Below, piece by piece: positions 31,124 through 41,453 of a DNA stretch of 64,000 nt. This stretch comes from Aristaeella hokkaidonensis (GTDB taxonomy: Bacteria; Bacillota; Clostridia; Christensenellales; Aristaeellaceae). Position numbers and translations under genes: made by a program. Within the stretch, counting starts at the first letter, position 1. Every line of letters begins with the position of its first letter. The DNA is taken from NCBI RefSeq assembly GCF_018128945.1, contig NZ_CP068393.1, forward strand, positions 2,356,001-2,420,000, in the 5' to 3' direction. The notes under the pieces are model-generated. The model was given only the letters and a program-made list of their open reading frames with translations, did not search any database and had not been told where the DNA came from.

Positions 31124-34100
31124 TTACTTCCCGGTGATCGGTTCAGACGCGGCGTCAGGATCCTCCGCCGGGGCTTCGCTGATGGATTCAAAGGGGGCGT
31201 TTATCTGTGCCGCATATTTCTGGCTTGTGCTGTTCTCATAGCCATAAAGGACAGCATTGGGTGAATGGTTAAAGATATTGTTATCCGTTGCCGACCCGTA
31301 ACCATTGGAGAACCCGCCGATCATTGCGTCCGGGTTCAGGATCGTTACCTTTTTCAGGTTAGGGCACAGCGAAAACGCGTATCCGGCAATATTGTTCACG
31401 GAAGCCGGCAGCGTCACGCTCTCCAGGGAGGGAGAGAAGGTGAAGCACATCCATTCGATCGTTTTGATTCCTTCCGGGATTTCAACGTTCTTCAGGTGCT
31501 GGACAAACTGGAAGGCATAGGGGCCGATAGCCTTCATTTCCGCCGGGAAGTCATTGGCTTCCAGGGTTTCCTGTTCCCGGCCTGCCGGATAGCTGATCAG
31601 CGTACCGCTGTTGTCAAAGAGCATACCGTCGACGGAACGGAAGACAGGATTGTTTTCGGCAACCCGGATCTCCTTCAGCTCAGGATTATCCGCAAAGTCG
31701 TTGCCGTTGTACATCCTCACAAACGTGGAAGGAAGCTCAATCGCGGTCAGGCCGGTGCCCGCTACCGCGGAACCGCCGATCGTCCTGGTTCCCTCCGGGA
31801 TTGCATACTCTCCGCCCCAGTTTTTACCGGTCGGGTAGTAAAGCAGCTTCGTCCTGTCACTGGTGAACAGCACGCCGTCCACAGAGACAAAATGCTCATT
31901 GCCTTCCGCTACTTTGATTTCCTCCAGCTTGCCGTTGTAGGCAAAGGACTGGGATGTTCCGATTTTTTCCAGGGAAGCCGGCAGGGTAATTTCTTTCAGC
32001 TGCCGGCACTGATAGAAGCAGTAGCATTCAATTTCTTTCAGGGTTTCGGGCAGGTTCACCTTAGTCACCCTGGCATTCCTGAAAGCCCACTCAGCCAGTA
32101 CTTCAACGCCTTCGGGAACGGTCACTTCCCCTCCCTTGCCGACGTATTCCACCAGGGTTTTTCCCTCGATGATAAAATCATCCTCATTGCTTTCCGCGGG
32201 TGCCGTCCCAGCCTCAGGAATATCCTGCACCGTTTCCTTTACGGATTCCGCCGCGGTTTCCGGCGCTGTTCCCAGGGCTTCAAAGTTCAGGCCGCACCTT
32301 TCGGCATAGGCCTGCAGCCCGCCGCCCGCGTAGCCGCACAGGACAGCGCCTTTTGCAGCTTTCCAGAAAATGTTGTATGTTTCCGGTTCATCGTCATACA
32401 TGTCTTGCGGCTGAATATCCGGATTCAGGATGGTCACCCGTTCCAGCGCCGGACAAAAGGCAAAGGCATGACTGCTGATGTACTTCACGGAAGCGGGAAT
32501 CACAACCGTCTTCAGGGACTGGGCGCCGAAGAAAACCTTGCTCCCCAGGTATTCAAGCCCTTCCGGCAGTTCCAGTGTTTCCAGGTGCCTGTTCCCCCAG
32601 AAGGAGTCATGGGCAATGTGCTTCAGGCCGGCAGGGAAATCTTCCGCTTTCAGTTCCTTTTCTCTTTTTTCGTTCGGATAGCACAGGAGGGTATCGGAGT
32701 TGTACAGGACGCCGTCCACTGAGCGGAACACCTTATTGTCAGGAGACACGTTGATTTCCCGCAGGTTCGGAAGTCCCACAAAGGCAACGTAATCCCGGCC
32801 CGCGCTTTTCAGTGTGGAAGGAATATTGAGCGTCTCCAGCCAGGAGGCGTCTATACAGGATTCTCCCAGTTTTTCTGTTCCTTCCGGAATGGAATACTCT
32901 GCATCCTGTTTTCCTGTCGGATAATATACCAGGGTTTTACCGGACGCCGTAAACAGGACGCCGTCCACCGTGATGTAATTCCCGCCTTCCGCCACGTTGA
33001 ATGCCTCGAGCGCGTAGTTGTCGCCAAAGGCCTGGGTTGTATTCTCCAGTCCTTCCAGGGAGGCCGGGATGGTAATCTCCTTCAGCTTGCGGCATTCGTA
33101 AAAGCAGTGATGGCCGACTGTCTTCAGGGTTTCCGGCAGGTTCACCTTGGTAACAGCGGTATCCTGGAAAGCTTCCGAAGCCAGCTTCTCTATGCCTTCC
33201 GGCACAGTCACTTCGCCGCCCGCGCCGACGTATTGCACCAGGGTCTTTCCCTCGATAACAAAATCATCTTCACTGGTTTCCGCGGGTTTCGTTCCGGTCT
33301 CGGGAATATCCTGCACCGTTTCCATCGCGGATTCCGCCTCAATTTCATCCACGATTTCCAGTTCTGTTCCCAGCGCTTCAAAGTTCAGGCCGCACTTTTC
33401 GGCATACCTCTGCAGCCCGCCGCCCGCGTATCCGCACAGGACCGCGTTTTTGTCGGCATCCCAGAAAATGTTGTATTTTTTCGGATTGTCGACTGTGATA
33501 TCTTCCGGCTGAATATCCGGGTTCAGGATGGTCACCCGCTCCAGTTCCATACAGACAGCGAAGGTATAATAGCTGATGGTTTTGATGGAGGCGGGGATCA
33601 CTACGGTCTTCAGGGAGCGGGCACCGAGGAAGACTTTTCCGCCCAGGTATTCAAGCCCCTCCGGAAATTCCACGTTCTCCAGGTACTCGTTCCCCCAGAA
33701 GGAGTTATGGGCAATCCGTTTCAGGCCGGCGGGGAAATCTCCCGCTTTCAGTTCCTTTCCCTGTTTTGCGTTCGGGTAGCACATCAGGGTATCGGAGGTG
33801 TACAGGACGCCGTCAATCGAACGGAACGTTTTATTGTCAGGAGACACGTTGATTTCCCGCAGGTTCGGAAGTCCCACAAAGGCGACGTAATCCCGGCCCA
33901 CGCTTTTCAGGGTGGAAGGAATATTAAGCGTTTCCAGCCTGGAGCTTTTTACGGATGATTCTCCCAGTTTTTCTGTTCCTTCCGGAATGGAATACTCGGT
34001 ATCACGTTTTCCTTCCGGATAAAACACCAGGGTTTTACCGTCCGCCGTAAACAGGACGCCGTCCACCGTAATGTAATTGCCTCCCTCCGCCACGCTGAAC

Positions 34101-34465
34101 GCCTCAAGCGCATAGTTGGCGCCAAAGGCCTGGGTTGAATTCTCCAGGCCTTCCAGGGAAGCCGGCAGGGTAATCTCCGTCAGCAAGCTGCAGCTGTAAA
34201 AGCAGTGATGGCCGATCTCCCTCACGGTTTCAGGCAGGTACACCTTTGTAACGTCGCTGCTCTGGAACGCTTCACCTCCCAGCACTTCAATGCCTTCCGG
34301 CACCGTCACTTCGCCGCCCCTGCCGTTGTATTTCACAAGGGTCTTTCCTTCGATCGTAAATTCGCTTTCAGCAGCGTCCTCCGCGAACGCGGTAAAACAA
34401 AGTCCGGTTACCAGTACGATGCTGATCAGCAGAGCAACGAGTTTATTCCAGGCTTTCCGTTCCAT
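31124..34465 (-). CDS. Secreted BspA-like leucine-rich repeat protein, three modules
   Basis: The 1113-aa protein has a signal peptide (LVALLISIVLVTGLCFTAFA). Three modules of about 330-370 residues follow, each opening with IEGKTLV.Y.G.GGEVTVPEG and continuing with LRR_5-type repeats (LPETVREIGHHCFYSCSLL, IPASIKTISYYTFA). Acidic linkers (AESAMETVQDIPETG) separate them. Modules 1 and 2 are very alike, module 3 less so, indicating internal duplication. There is no cell-wall sorting signal. Such proteins are usually surface or secreted adhesion and ligand-binding proteins. Confidence 0.9.
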   Translation of the reverse strand: MERKAWNKLVALLISIVLVTGLCFTAFAEDAAESEFTIEGKTLVKYNGRGGEVTVPEGIEVLGGEAFQSSDVTKVYLPETVREIGHHCFYSCSLLTEITLPASLEGLENSTQAFGANYALEAFSVAEGGNYITVDGVLFTADGKTLVFYPEGKRDTEYSIPEGTEKLGESSVKSSRLETLNIPSTLKSVGRDYVAFVGLPNLREINVSPDNKTFRSIDGVLYTSDTLMCYPNAKQGKELKAGDFPAGLKRIAHNSFWGNEYLENVEFPEGLEYLGGKVFLGARSLKTVVIPASIKTISYYTFAVCMELERVTILNPDIQPEDITVDNPKKYNIFWDADKNAVLCGYAGGGLQRYAEKCGLNFEALGTELEIVDEIEAESAMETVQDIPETGTKPAETSEDDFVIEGKTLVQYVGAGGEVTVPEGIEKLASEAFQDTAVTKVNLPETLKTVGHHCFYECRKLKEITIPASLEGLENTTQAFGDNYALEAFNVAEGGNYITVDGVLFTASGKTLVYYPTGKQDAEYSIPEGTEKLGESCIDASWLETLNIPSTLKSAGRDYVAFVGLPNLREINVSPDNKVFRSVDGVLYNSDTLLCYPNEKREKELKAEDFPAGLKHIAHDSFWGNRHLETLELPEGLEYLGSKVFFGAQSLKTVVIPASVKYISSHAFAFCPALERVTILNPDIQPQDMYDDEPETYNIFWKAAKGAVLCGYAGGGLQAYAERCGLNFEALGTAPETAAESVKETVQDIPEAGTAPAESNEDDFIIEGKTLVEYVGKGGEVTVPEGVEVLAEWAFRNARVTKVNLPETLKEIECYCFYQCRQLKEITLPASLEKIGTSQSFAYNGKLEEIKVAEGNEHFVSVDGVLFTSDRTKLLYYPTGKNWGGEYAIPEGTRTIGGSAVAGTGLTAIELPSTFVRMYNGNDFADNPELKEIRVAENNPVFRSVDGMLFDNSGTLISYPAGREQETLEANDFPAEMKAIGPYAFQFVQHLKNVEIPEGIKTIEWMCFTFSPSLESVTLPASVNNIAGYAFSLCPNLKKVTILNPDAMIGGFSNGYGSATDNNIFNHSPNAVLYGYENSTSQKYAAQINAPFESISEAPAEDPDAASEPITGK

Positions 34466-34704
34466 TTCCCCAAATCCTTTCTTCCTTACGGTTCCGGCTT
34501 TTTAAGCGGATGAGCATTCCCCGGTAACAGAAGGGCAATGCTTCACTTTACATATTCATCATACCGGTCCGCTGTTTCAGAGTATTCACACGGATGTAAC
34601 AACCATGTAAATTGAGTGTCTCGGGAACATATCTGCTGACAACTTGATTGCCCGTCGTTTCCCTTGTATAATGCGTTCATCCATAACCCCGGGAGGTATG
34701 TGTT

Positions 34705-35400
34705 ATGCGGATCAAAGCTGTGGTTTTTGATATCGGCCAGACCCTTGTCCATTATCCCATCCCGCTGAACTGGTCCGCCCTGTACCGTCCCGCCTTTGAA
34801 CACATCGAGCAGAAGCTGGGGCTGAGCCTTTCCGAAGAAGCCTATGAGCATATCGGAAAAACCCTGGCAAAGTACAACGCCCGGATCAATCCCCGGGAAA
34901 AGGAAGTCTCCTCCGATCTCATCTTCTCCGAGATCCTGGAGGGTACCACCATTCCTGAAACACTGAAGGAAACCGTCAAAAAAGAGTTCTATGACTATTT
35001 CCGCTGTAAAGCCCACGTTTATCCGGAAGCGGAGGAAACCCTGGCGGAGCTGGCCGGGCAGGGCATCGTCACCGCGACCCTGTCCGACGTGGCCTACGGC
35101 ATGGACAACCAGTACGCCCTGGATGATATCCGGCCGCTGCTGAAATATATCCAATATCCCTATACATCCAATGACACCGGCTGGCGGAAGCCCTGCGGAA
35201 AGGCGCTGGAAATCCTGGCGGAAAAGACGGGCGTCCCGGTACGGGAAACCGCCTTCGTCGGGGATGAGATCAAGGACGTGATGTGCGCGAAAGGCGCCGG
35301 CGTGGTTTCCGTGCTCATCAACCGCACCGGCGAAGCAAAAGACTACGGGCAGGATTATGAAATCAAAGACCTGCGGGAAGTTATCCGGCTGATTAACTGA
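34705..35400 (+). CDS. HAD-family hydrolase
   Basis: The 231-aa protein starts MRIKAVVFDIGQTLVHYP. The canonical DxDxT motif here reads D-I-G-Q-T, with the second Asp replaced. A helical cap (~20-100) follows, then TATLSDVAYG (motif II), RKPCGKALE (motif III Lys) and AFVGDEIKDVMCAKGAG (motif IV). Loss of the second Asp, the general acid/base, argues against ordinary phosphatase chemistry; dehalogenase-like or binding roles are possible. GGGAGG precedes ATG 34705. It is isolated between oppositely oriented genes. Confidence 0.85.
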   Translation: MRIKAVVFDIGQTLVHYPIPLNWSALYRPAFEHIEQKLGLSLSEEAYEHIGKTLAKYNARINPREKEVSSDLIFSEILEGTTIPETLKETVKKEFYDYFRCKAHVYPEAEETLAELAGQGIVTATLSDVAYGMDNQYALDDIRPLLKYIQYPYTSNDTGWRKPCGKALEILAEKTGVPVRETAFVGDEIKDVMCAKGAGVVSVLINRTGEAKDYGQDYEIKDLREVIRLIN

Positions 35401-35415
35401 CAAAGGGACGACGAC

Positions 35416-35489
35416 ATGACAGCGGGACAGACACTCAGTCACATTTTCTCCAAAAACAGTGACAGAGTATCAGTCCCGGCAGTCACATC
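35416..35489. repeat. Interspersed repeat (GGGACAGACACTCAGTCAC), copy 1
   Basis: GGGACAGACACTCAGTCAC and GTGACAGAGTATCAGTCCC form an imperfect hairpin around ATTTTCTCCAAAAACA, followed by GCAGTCAC. Copy 2 is at 62646-62720 with only a few changes. Confidence 0.8.
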
Positions 35490-35516
35490 GCCGGCTTCAT
35501 GCGGGTGAACAGAAAG

Positions 35517-35548
35517 AAGAGGACAGCTGCTGCCGTCCTCTTTGTTTT
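35517..35548. terminator. Convergent terminator
   Basis: AAGAGGAC and GTCCTCTT, with inner AGC/GC pairing, are followed by TGTTTT. It lies between the HAD gene and the stop at 35559. Confidence 0.75.
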
Positions 35549-35558
35549 ATCTTTGGTG

Positions 35559-38500
35559 TTATTCCCTGGTAACGGATTGGGAGAATGTCAGTTTGTGTGC
35601 CATGAGTTCCGTTGTGCCTTCCCTGTAATCAGAGTACTTCACGGAGAAGCCAACCTTTCCCTCCGCCAGCTGCGCCTCGGTCACGGTCCATTTTCCAGTC
35701 CATTCCTTCGTTTCCCCAGCGGCGAAATCCGCTTCGCTGTATTCCGCAACCTGATTTCCGTCAGGATCATACAGGATCACCGGTCCGGCCAATGTATCCC
35801 CGCTGACGTTGGTCAGCTTAATGGTCACGTCAATGGTTTCCGGCCCGCTGAGCTTATCCTTTCCCAGCTCCATATCGACCCTTACGGGTCTTCCGCTCCG
35901 CGCGGCGGGAGCCGGAGAAGGAACGGCCTCCTGCGCGGGAGCTTCTTCCTTGGTGATGAACTTGGAGACACTGAGTTTAAACTTTGTTAAACTCTCTTCG
36001 CGATCTATGTAGTCAGAGTATTCCACATAGAAAGTAATTGTTTCATCCTTCAGCTGCTCTTCGGTCACTGTCCACTGTCCGGACCATTCCCTGGTTTCAC
36101 CGACGTCCAGGCCGTTCCTGCCGAATTCCTCAATGATCTTTCCGTCCGGATCGTACAGGGTCACGGACTCCTCCAGCTTCCGCCCGGAAACGTTGGTCAC
36201 CCCGATTTTTACGTCGATGGCTTCCGGTCCGCTGAGTTTGTTCTTTCCCAGCTCCATTGAGACTTTGACAGAATTTGCCATCATATCATCATAGAAATCG
36301 CCATAATAAACAGGGATCTCATGGTTGCTGATCATGCTCATCGGTATTGTCGCTGACAGGTAAATATGTCCATAATCACCATGCGTGTTTTGAAACGGTG
36401 AAGAGATACAGGCTTCCAGGCTGAGCCTGTCCAGTTCTTCCGGTCCGCAGTTCAGGATCACTTCATACCGGTCTTTGCAGTAATCGCTGTCAAGCCAGAC
36501 CACCGGGCTGTATTCCGTTTCGACGTTTACGATCTTTCCGGTATCCATGTCCCTGGCAATTATCTGCAGGTCAAAGGACGGACTGTGGAAAGCATCGTTC
36601 TCATCGCGCGCCTTTTTGCTGCCCTCATCCTTGATCTGGATATGCAGCTGGCCGTCTATCCAGCCGATGCCGGTCAGTACGGCGTCTTTCGTTCCCAGGT
36701 GGATATTCAGGGGACTGCCGGTATCCAGCACCTTGATCTCTTCCGGCACACCCACATGCACAGCATGATCGCGGGAGATCATCCCTTCTTCGGTTTTTCC
36801 GTATTCCTGCAGGATCGGCTTCAGGTCTGTATGATATGTCTTCGAAATCTTCAGGTCCGATAATCCGGTGGAGAGATACAGATCCTCCAGCTTCACATCC
36901 TCATATGGATAGTAACACTTATACCTTCCGAGATAGGTAGCCGCGCCAGTCCCCGCATCCATTTCCAGGCAAATGGGGTCCTGTATGGATTCAAGCATGA
37001 ACTGTTTCTGAAAATCACCTGTATACAGGTATGCAAACCATTTCGTGCTGTAATCAAATCCTGCCTGTTTGCCTTCCGCAGCCTGTAAAGAATACTCCAG
37101 CCAGCATTCGCCATCCTTTACCAGGCCGGCAACAACTTGCAGGATGACCCAGTCCGGCTGTTCCGAAGCGCTTCCCACCGGACGCAGTTCCTTCAGGATA
37201 CTGTCGATATCCGGTTCCTCCCTGGATTCCCGGACTTCCTCAACAGTGTCCGGCACAGATTCTGTCCTGGTAATACTCATGATATTGAAATCAGTCTCAT
37301 CCACACCGACATACCACAGCCCGTCCCCGGCTTTTTTCATTGTGAAATGGACATCATACGGGATAATATTTCCTCCGGGTGTCCGGATTTCCACTTCCAT
37401 ATGCACTTTTCGCGTGTTCGTATTCCCTGTCCCAAGGATCTCTTCGGACAAAAGAGCTTTCGGTGTACCAAATTCCAGCACGTTATCTGCCAAACTCCCG
37501 AAAGCGCTGCCTTCTTTCACGGGCATACACAGGGCCAGCATGCCTTCTTTGTCCCTGTCCATCCAGCAGTTATAGAACAGATTCGCACGGTCGAAGACTT
37601 CCTCGCTGACAGAGTCGTTTCTCCGGAGTTCCTCTTCCTCGGCAGCCTTCTGCTCCGCCTGGAGCATATCAGACATGATTTGCTCAATGCTCATGCAGCT
37701 GATATACCACTGTCCGTCTGCTTCTTTCGTCTCTGTGATATCGACAGGATACAGGATCTCCTGGCCGTCCCTGTGCCGGATTGTCAATTCACAGGCAGCT
37801 CCCCGGGCATCTTCTTCCGGTGCGCCATAGAGCCGGCCGATTTTCCATTCGATCGGTTTGTACCCGTCTTTGACCATAAACTCCACAGTCGCCACGTGGC
37901 GTTCATCATTCCTCATGGAGGGCTGGCACAGTGCCAGCATGCCTTTTGTATTTCCCTTATTCCAAAGGGTCAGGAAGTCCGTGATCCTGTTCACAAAAGG
38001 CGGGATCTCTTCCGCTTTCGCCTGGCTGCCTTTTTCATTTCCGGTCAGGATGAGATCCTTGTCCGTAATGCTGTACGGCGGGTCCACGGTGATTTTGGTA
38101 TCCCACATTTTATGTGGTTCAAAATACCAGAGGCCGTCGGTTTCCTTTTTCGCTGTGAAGCGGAAGAAACCGTCCTCGTCTTCCGACTGCATGGAGATGC
38201 TGCATCCCACTGTCACAACCGGCAGTCCGCTTTCCTTTACCCACTTGATCTCCCAGTTCTTCGGCGTCCGGTTTTCCAACAGCTGGTTCAGCTTGTCCCA
38301 TTCACTCCTCCACGGAGTAGTACACAGTGCCAGCAGACCGTCTTTATCCTTCTTCTGCCAGCAGGTCAGGAACTCATCCAGGCGGCCGGACAGGGTAGTG
38401 TGCCATTCATCTTCCGGTAAGGGAGCTATACCGTCCGCCGTTTTGGCATAGCTGTTTGCAATTTCATCAATGCTCGCGGGAATGATGTACCACTGTCCGT

Positions 38501-40376
38501 CTGACTCTTTCTTTACCACGATATCCGCAAGGTTCATAACCTTGCTGCCATTCGGCGACCAGTGAATTCCCTCGCAGGCCGCGCCCCGGACGTCATCTTC
38601 CGGCTTTCCGTAAAGCTGGCCGATTTTCCATTCCAGCGGTGTTCCGGGCAGGCTCTGCAGATAGATCATGAAGTTCTCATAACCCGTGTCTCTCATATCC
38701 GGCGGGCAAAGCGCCAGCATACCTTCCTTATCGCCTTTACTCCAGCAGGTATAAAATTCGTTGATCCTGCTGACAAAGGCCGGGATCTCCCCTGCTTTGA
38801 CGGTACTGCCCGTCTCATTGGATGACAGGATGACATCCTCATCCTTCATGTTGAACCAGACGCTGTAAACCGAATTACCTTCTCCCAGTCCGGCCGGTTC
38901 AAAATACCAGAGGCCATCCGCTTCCTTTTTCATTTTAACGAGATAGAAACCGACGTCGGCCTCCGACTGCATACGGATTTCACATCCCACCGTCACAACC
39001 GGCCATCCTTCACCCTTTATATCGGTGACCTGCCAGCTTTCCGGAATACGGTTATCCAGGATCTGTCTCAGCAGCGACTGTTCACTTCTCCAGGGCTCGG
39101 TGCACATGGCCAGCATGCCGTCCAGCTCTTTCTGCTGCCAGCAGGTAAGGAAGTCGTGTACGCGGCCCTTGATCGCGTTTTGCCATTCGTCATCGGTTTC
39201 TGCGGCTGTTTTTTCTGCCGGTTCAATTTCCGGGCAGATCGTGCTCAGCGGGAGATTGACGGTCCAGTCATCCTGCACAACGTCTACCAGCACAGAATAA
39301 TTCAGGATCAGCGAAACTTCATCGTAATTATCCGGTCCGCAGGCCAGGATTTCCTCATACTGATTCGTGGCAACGCCGGCTTTGCCAGACCCTGTCAGCA
39401 TCGTGTAATCCACACCGTATTCCGCTTTCGCGGGATCGATATAATCACCGCTGATCCATACGTCGCAGGCCTGGTCATACCATTTTCCGTTTTTACTGAG
39501 GCCTTCGCCCGTATACTCAATCCGCACATGCAGCTGGTTGTCAATCCAGCCGATGCCGGTCAGCAGCATGTCATCCCGGCCCAGGGGAACGCTCAGCTTT
39601 TCATCCGTGTCCAGGATTTTTTGCTCTCCGCCGTAAACCTTGGTGATTTTGCCTTCCTGCGGCTTTGCGTATTCCTGAATATACGGATGCAGATCTATTG
39701 CAGCACGCTGCACAATGCGCATATCCCTGATACCCAGGGTGATCTCCCGATCCTCGCCCTGAATCTTCCGGGAATGATGATCCCCGATAATATACTTATT
39801 CCTATACGCTTCATCCGCGTTCACATCACAGGTTGTTATTTCATTCACGTTCCTGGACCCATCCGCCGCACCATCTTCCGGACAGATCGTATTGATTATC
39901 CTGTCCGGCTCCATCTCAAGGCCGGGATATTTGTTGTCCAGATCCTGAATGGTATATTGTACAGAGGATTCATTGCCCGTTGCCAGACCGGCAACAACAT
40001 TCACACAGATTCCCTGCTTTTCACAGCTCAGATTCACAGGCTGTAACGAGTCTTCATCGCTGGTATTCCCCACCAACAGATCGCCGGTGCCTTCTCCCTG
40101 GCCGACGGATAATGCGGTCACGATGGGCTGTGCGGTATATTTGTCCTTATCACGGATCGGATCCGGGCCGCCGGGTTTTCCGGTCAGGGCCGCGATGCCA
40201 ATGCCAAAGACCAGCAGCAGGGCCACGGCGGCAGGCATCAGCCTGCGCGGGCTGTATTCCCTGCGGGCGGCTTCGGCGTTCCGGATTTTCCGCAGCACAT
40301 TCCGGGTGTTTGCGTCCGTCCATTCTGTATTCCGGACCCGTTCATCCAGGGTCTTTTTCATATCAATCTTCTTCAT
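35559..40376 (-). CDS. Giant anti-sigma-like membrane protein with repeated ectodomains
   Basis: The 1605-aa protein has a cytoplasmic N-terminus of ~47 residues (TEWTDANTRNVLRKIRN) and one TM helix (~48-66, LMPAAVALLLVFGIGIAAL). Outside are a DUF4179-like domain (~85-380), then five NTF2-like units (FLTCWQQKELDGMLAMC, FYTCWSKGDKEGMLALC, FLTCWQKKDKDGLLALC, FLTLWNKGNTKGMLALC, FYNCWMDRDKEGMLALC), a second DUF4179-like domain and two Ig-like repeats (MELGK.KLSGPE). It overlaps the ECF sigma gene by 14 nt. The short tail would hold the sigma factor and the repeats would sense the outside. It is several times the usual size for the class. Confidence 0.85.
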   Translation of the reverse strand: MKKIDMKKTLDERVRNTEWTDANTRNVLRKIRNAEAARREYSPRRLMPAAVALLLVFGIGIAALTGKPGGPDPIRDKDKYTAQPIVTALSVGQGEGTGDLLVGNTSDEDSLQPVNLSCEKQGICVNVVAGLATGNESSVQYTIQDLDNKYPGLEMEPDRIINTICPEDGAADGSRNVNEITTCDVNADEAYRNKYIIGDHHSRKIQGEDREITLGIRDMRIVQRAAIDLHPYIQEYAKPQEGKITKVYGGEQKILDTDEKLSVPLGRDDMLLTGIGWIDNQLHVRIEYTGEGLSKNGKWYDQACDVWISGDYIDPAKAEYGVDYTMLTGSGKAGVATNQYEEILACGPDNYDEVSLILNYSVLVDVVQDDWTVNLPLSTICPEIEPAEKTAAETDDEWQNAIKGRVHDFLTCWQQKELDGMLAMCTEPWRSEQSLLRQILDNRIPESWQVTDIKGEGWPVVTVGCEIRMQSEADVGFYLVKMKKEADGLWYFEPAGLGEGNSVYSVWFNMKDEDVILSSNETGSTVKAGEIPAFVSRINEFYTCWSKGDKEGMLALCPPDMRDTGYENFMIYLQSLPGTPLEWKIGQLYGKPEDDVRGAACEGIHWSPNGSKVMNLADIVVKKESDGQWYIIPASIDEIANSYAKTADGIAPLPEDEWHTTLSGRLDEFLTCWQKKDKDGLLALCTTPWRSEWDKLNQLLENRTPKNWEIKWVKESGLPVVTVGCSISMQSEDEDGFFRFTAKKETDGLWYFEPHKMWDTKITVDPPYSITDKDLILTGNEKGSQAKAEEIPPFVNRITDFLTLWNKGNTKGMLALCQPSMRNDERHVATVEFMVKDGYKPIEWKIGRLYGAPEEDARGAACELTIRHRDGQEILYPVDITETKEADGQWYISCMSIEQIMSDMLQAEQKAAEEEELRRNDSVSEEVFDRANLFYNCWMDRDKEGMLALCMPVKEGSAFGSLADNVLEFGTPKALLSEEILGTGNTNTRKVHMEVEIRTPGGNIIPYDVHFTMKKAGDGLWYVGVDETDFNIMSITRTESVPDTVEEVRESREEPDIDSILKELRPVGSASEQPDWVILQVVAGLVKDGECWLEYSLQAAEGKQAGFDYSTKWFAYLYTGDFQKQFMLESIQDPICLEMDAGTGAATYLGRYKCYYPYEDVKLEDLYLSTGLSDLKISKTYHTDLKPILQEYGKTEEGMISRDHAVHVGVPEEIKVLDTGSPLNIHLGTKDAVLTGIGWIDGQLHIQIKDEGSKKARDENDAFHSPSFDLQIIARDMDTGKIVNVETEYSPVVWLDSDYCKDRYEVILNCGPEELDRLSLEACISSPFQNTHGDYGHIYLSATIPMSMISNHEIPVYYGDFYDDMMANSVKVSMELGKNKLSGPEAIDVKIGVTNVSGRKLEESVTLYDPDGKIIEEFGRNGLDVGETREWSGQWTVTEEQLKDETITFYVEYSDYIDREESLTKFKLSVSKFITKEEAPAQEAVPSPAPAARSGRPVRVDMELGKDKLSGPETIDVTIKLTNVSGDTLAGPVILYDPDGNQVAEYSEADFAAGETKEWTGKWTVTEAQLAEGKVGFSVKYSDYREGTTELMAHKLTFSQSVTRE

Positions 40377-40878
40377 CGAAATACCATCCCTTCAGATTCG
40401 CCTGCAGGATTGCCTTGGCCTTGCGGATACGCGTATTCAGCGTATTGACGTTCGTACCCAGCGTCATCGCCGCTTCCTGCAGTGACAGCCCTTCCCAGTA
40501 GCGGAGCACCAGCGCGCTCTTCAGCTGGTCGGGCAGTGCCTGTACCGCGTTCCAGACCGTGGGATCATAATCCGGCGGCAGCTCCGCTTCCCGGGTCGTG
40601 GTTTCTTCCGCCGCGTGCGCGAAAACGGATCTGAACCAGGAGCCGCGCTGCATGCTCCGGCAGGTATTCACGGCGATCCGGCTGAGCCAGGTCTTCTCCG
40701 AGCATTCCTTCCGGAAACCGGCGTAATGCTTCCAGGCTTTGAAAAATGTTTCCTGGGCCGCATCCTCAGCCAGGAAAGAGTCATTCAGCAGGCACAGGCA
40801 CAGGCGCCTTATGTCTGTACCGTATGTGGTCATCAGATGAACAATTGCCTGTTCATCCGATGCGGGTGCATAGGACAT
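40363..40878 (-). CDS. ECF-type RNA polymerase sigma factor
   Basis: The 171-aa protein has sigma region 2 (DSFLAEDAAQETFFKAWKHY, TWLSRIAVNTCRSM) and region 4 (LPDQLKSALVLRYWEGLSLQ, EAAMTLGTNVNTLNTRIRKA). A linker of ~35 residues lies between, as in ECF factors. The gene overlaps the giant anti-sigma-like gene, so the pair is co-expressed and probably autoregulated. GGAAGGGGG precedes ATG 40878. Target promoters are unknown; the nearby secreted DUF4179-like and LRR proteins are plausible regulon members. Confidence 0.93.
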   Translation of the reverse strand: MSYAPASDEQAIVHLMTTYGTDIRRLCLCLLNDSFLAEDAAQETFFKAWKHYAGFRKECSEKTWLSRIAVNTCRSMQRGSWFRSVFAHAAEETTTREAELPPDYDPTVWNAVQALPDQLKSALVLRYWEGLSLQEAAMTLGTNVNTLNTRIRKAKAILQANLKGWYFDEED

Positions 40879-41109
40879 TCTTTATCCCCCTTCCACATAT
40901 ACAGACGCACTGCCGAACAAAAATTGTTTTGGCATCTGAAGAAAATTGCAAAAGGAATTATATCAGAACAGAAACGGCCGTGACAGGCATCCGGCGCAGG
41001 ATTTACACCATTGTTACACCGCCGTGATGACTCGTTAATCTGCCCCGTGCTATATTCATTATGACGAAGAGGATCAGTACTGTGTGACAAGATGCGGAGG
41101 TGCAGTCAG

Positions 41110-41427
41110 ATGTTCCTTGTACATCCTCAACCAGAGAACAAACCCGAGCAGGGATACGCTGTACGCCCCGCCGGAATCCTGTACCTGCGGGAGACAGAAC
41201 GGTTCGGACGCCGCAGTCTCCTGCTGTTTGTATCCGTGACGCTGTGTTACCTGCTCTTCCGTGATCTTGGCGCCCAAAGCATGATTCTCTGGTGTTTAGT
41301 CACCGGCATATTCACGCGCGTTGTCTTTTCTCTTCCAGGCTGGATCCGCAGGTTGATACTGTACCTGAAGGTATCCCGCCTGTCCCGTAAGGCATCCCGT
41401 CTTTGCGGAGAACTGGAAGAAGAATAA
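41110..41427 (+). CDS. Small membrane protein
   Basis: GGAGG lies 8 nt before ATG 41110. The 105-aa product has a soluble start (MFLVHPQPENKPEQGYAVRP), two hydrophobic helices (~37-55 and ~58-80, RSLLLFVSVTLCYLLF and MILWCLVTGIFTRVVFSLP) and a basic amphipathic tail (RKASRLCGELEEE). A second small membrane protein gene follows 26 bp later. I do not recognise either. Confidence 0.7.
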   Translation: MFLVHPQPENKPEQGYAVRPAGILYLRETERFGRRSLLLFVSVTLCYLLFRDLGAQSMILWCLVTGIFTRVVFSLPGWIRRLILYLKVSRLSRKASRLCGELEEE

Positions 41428-41453
41428 TATACAGGATAAGGGGGGAAAGCCAA

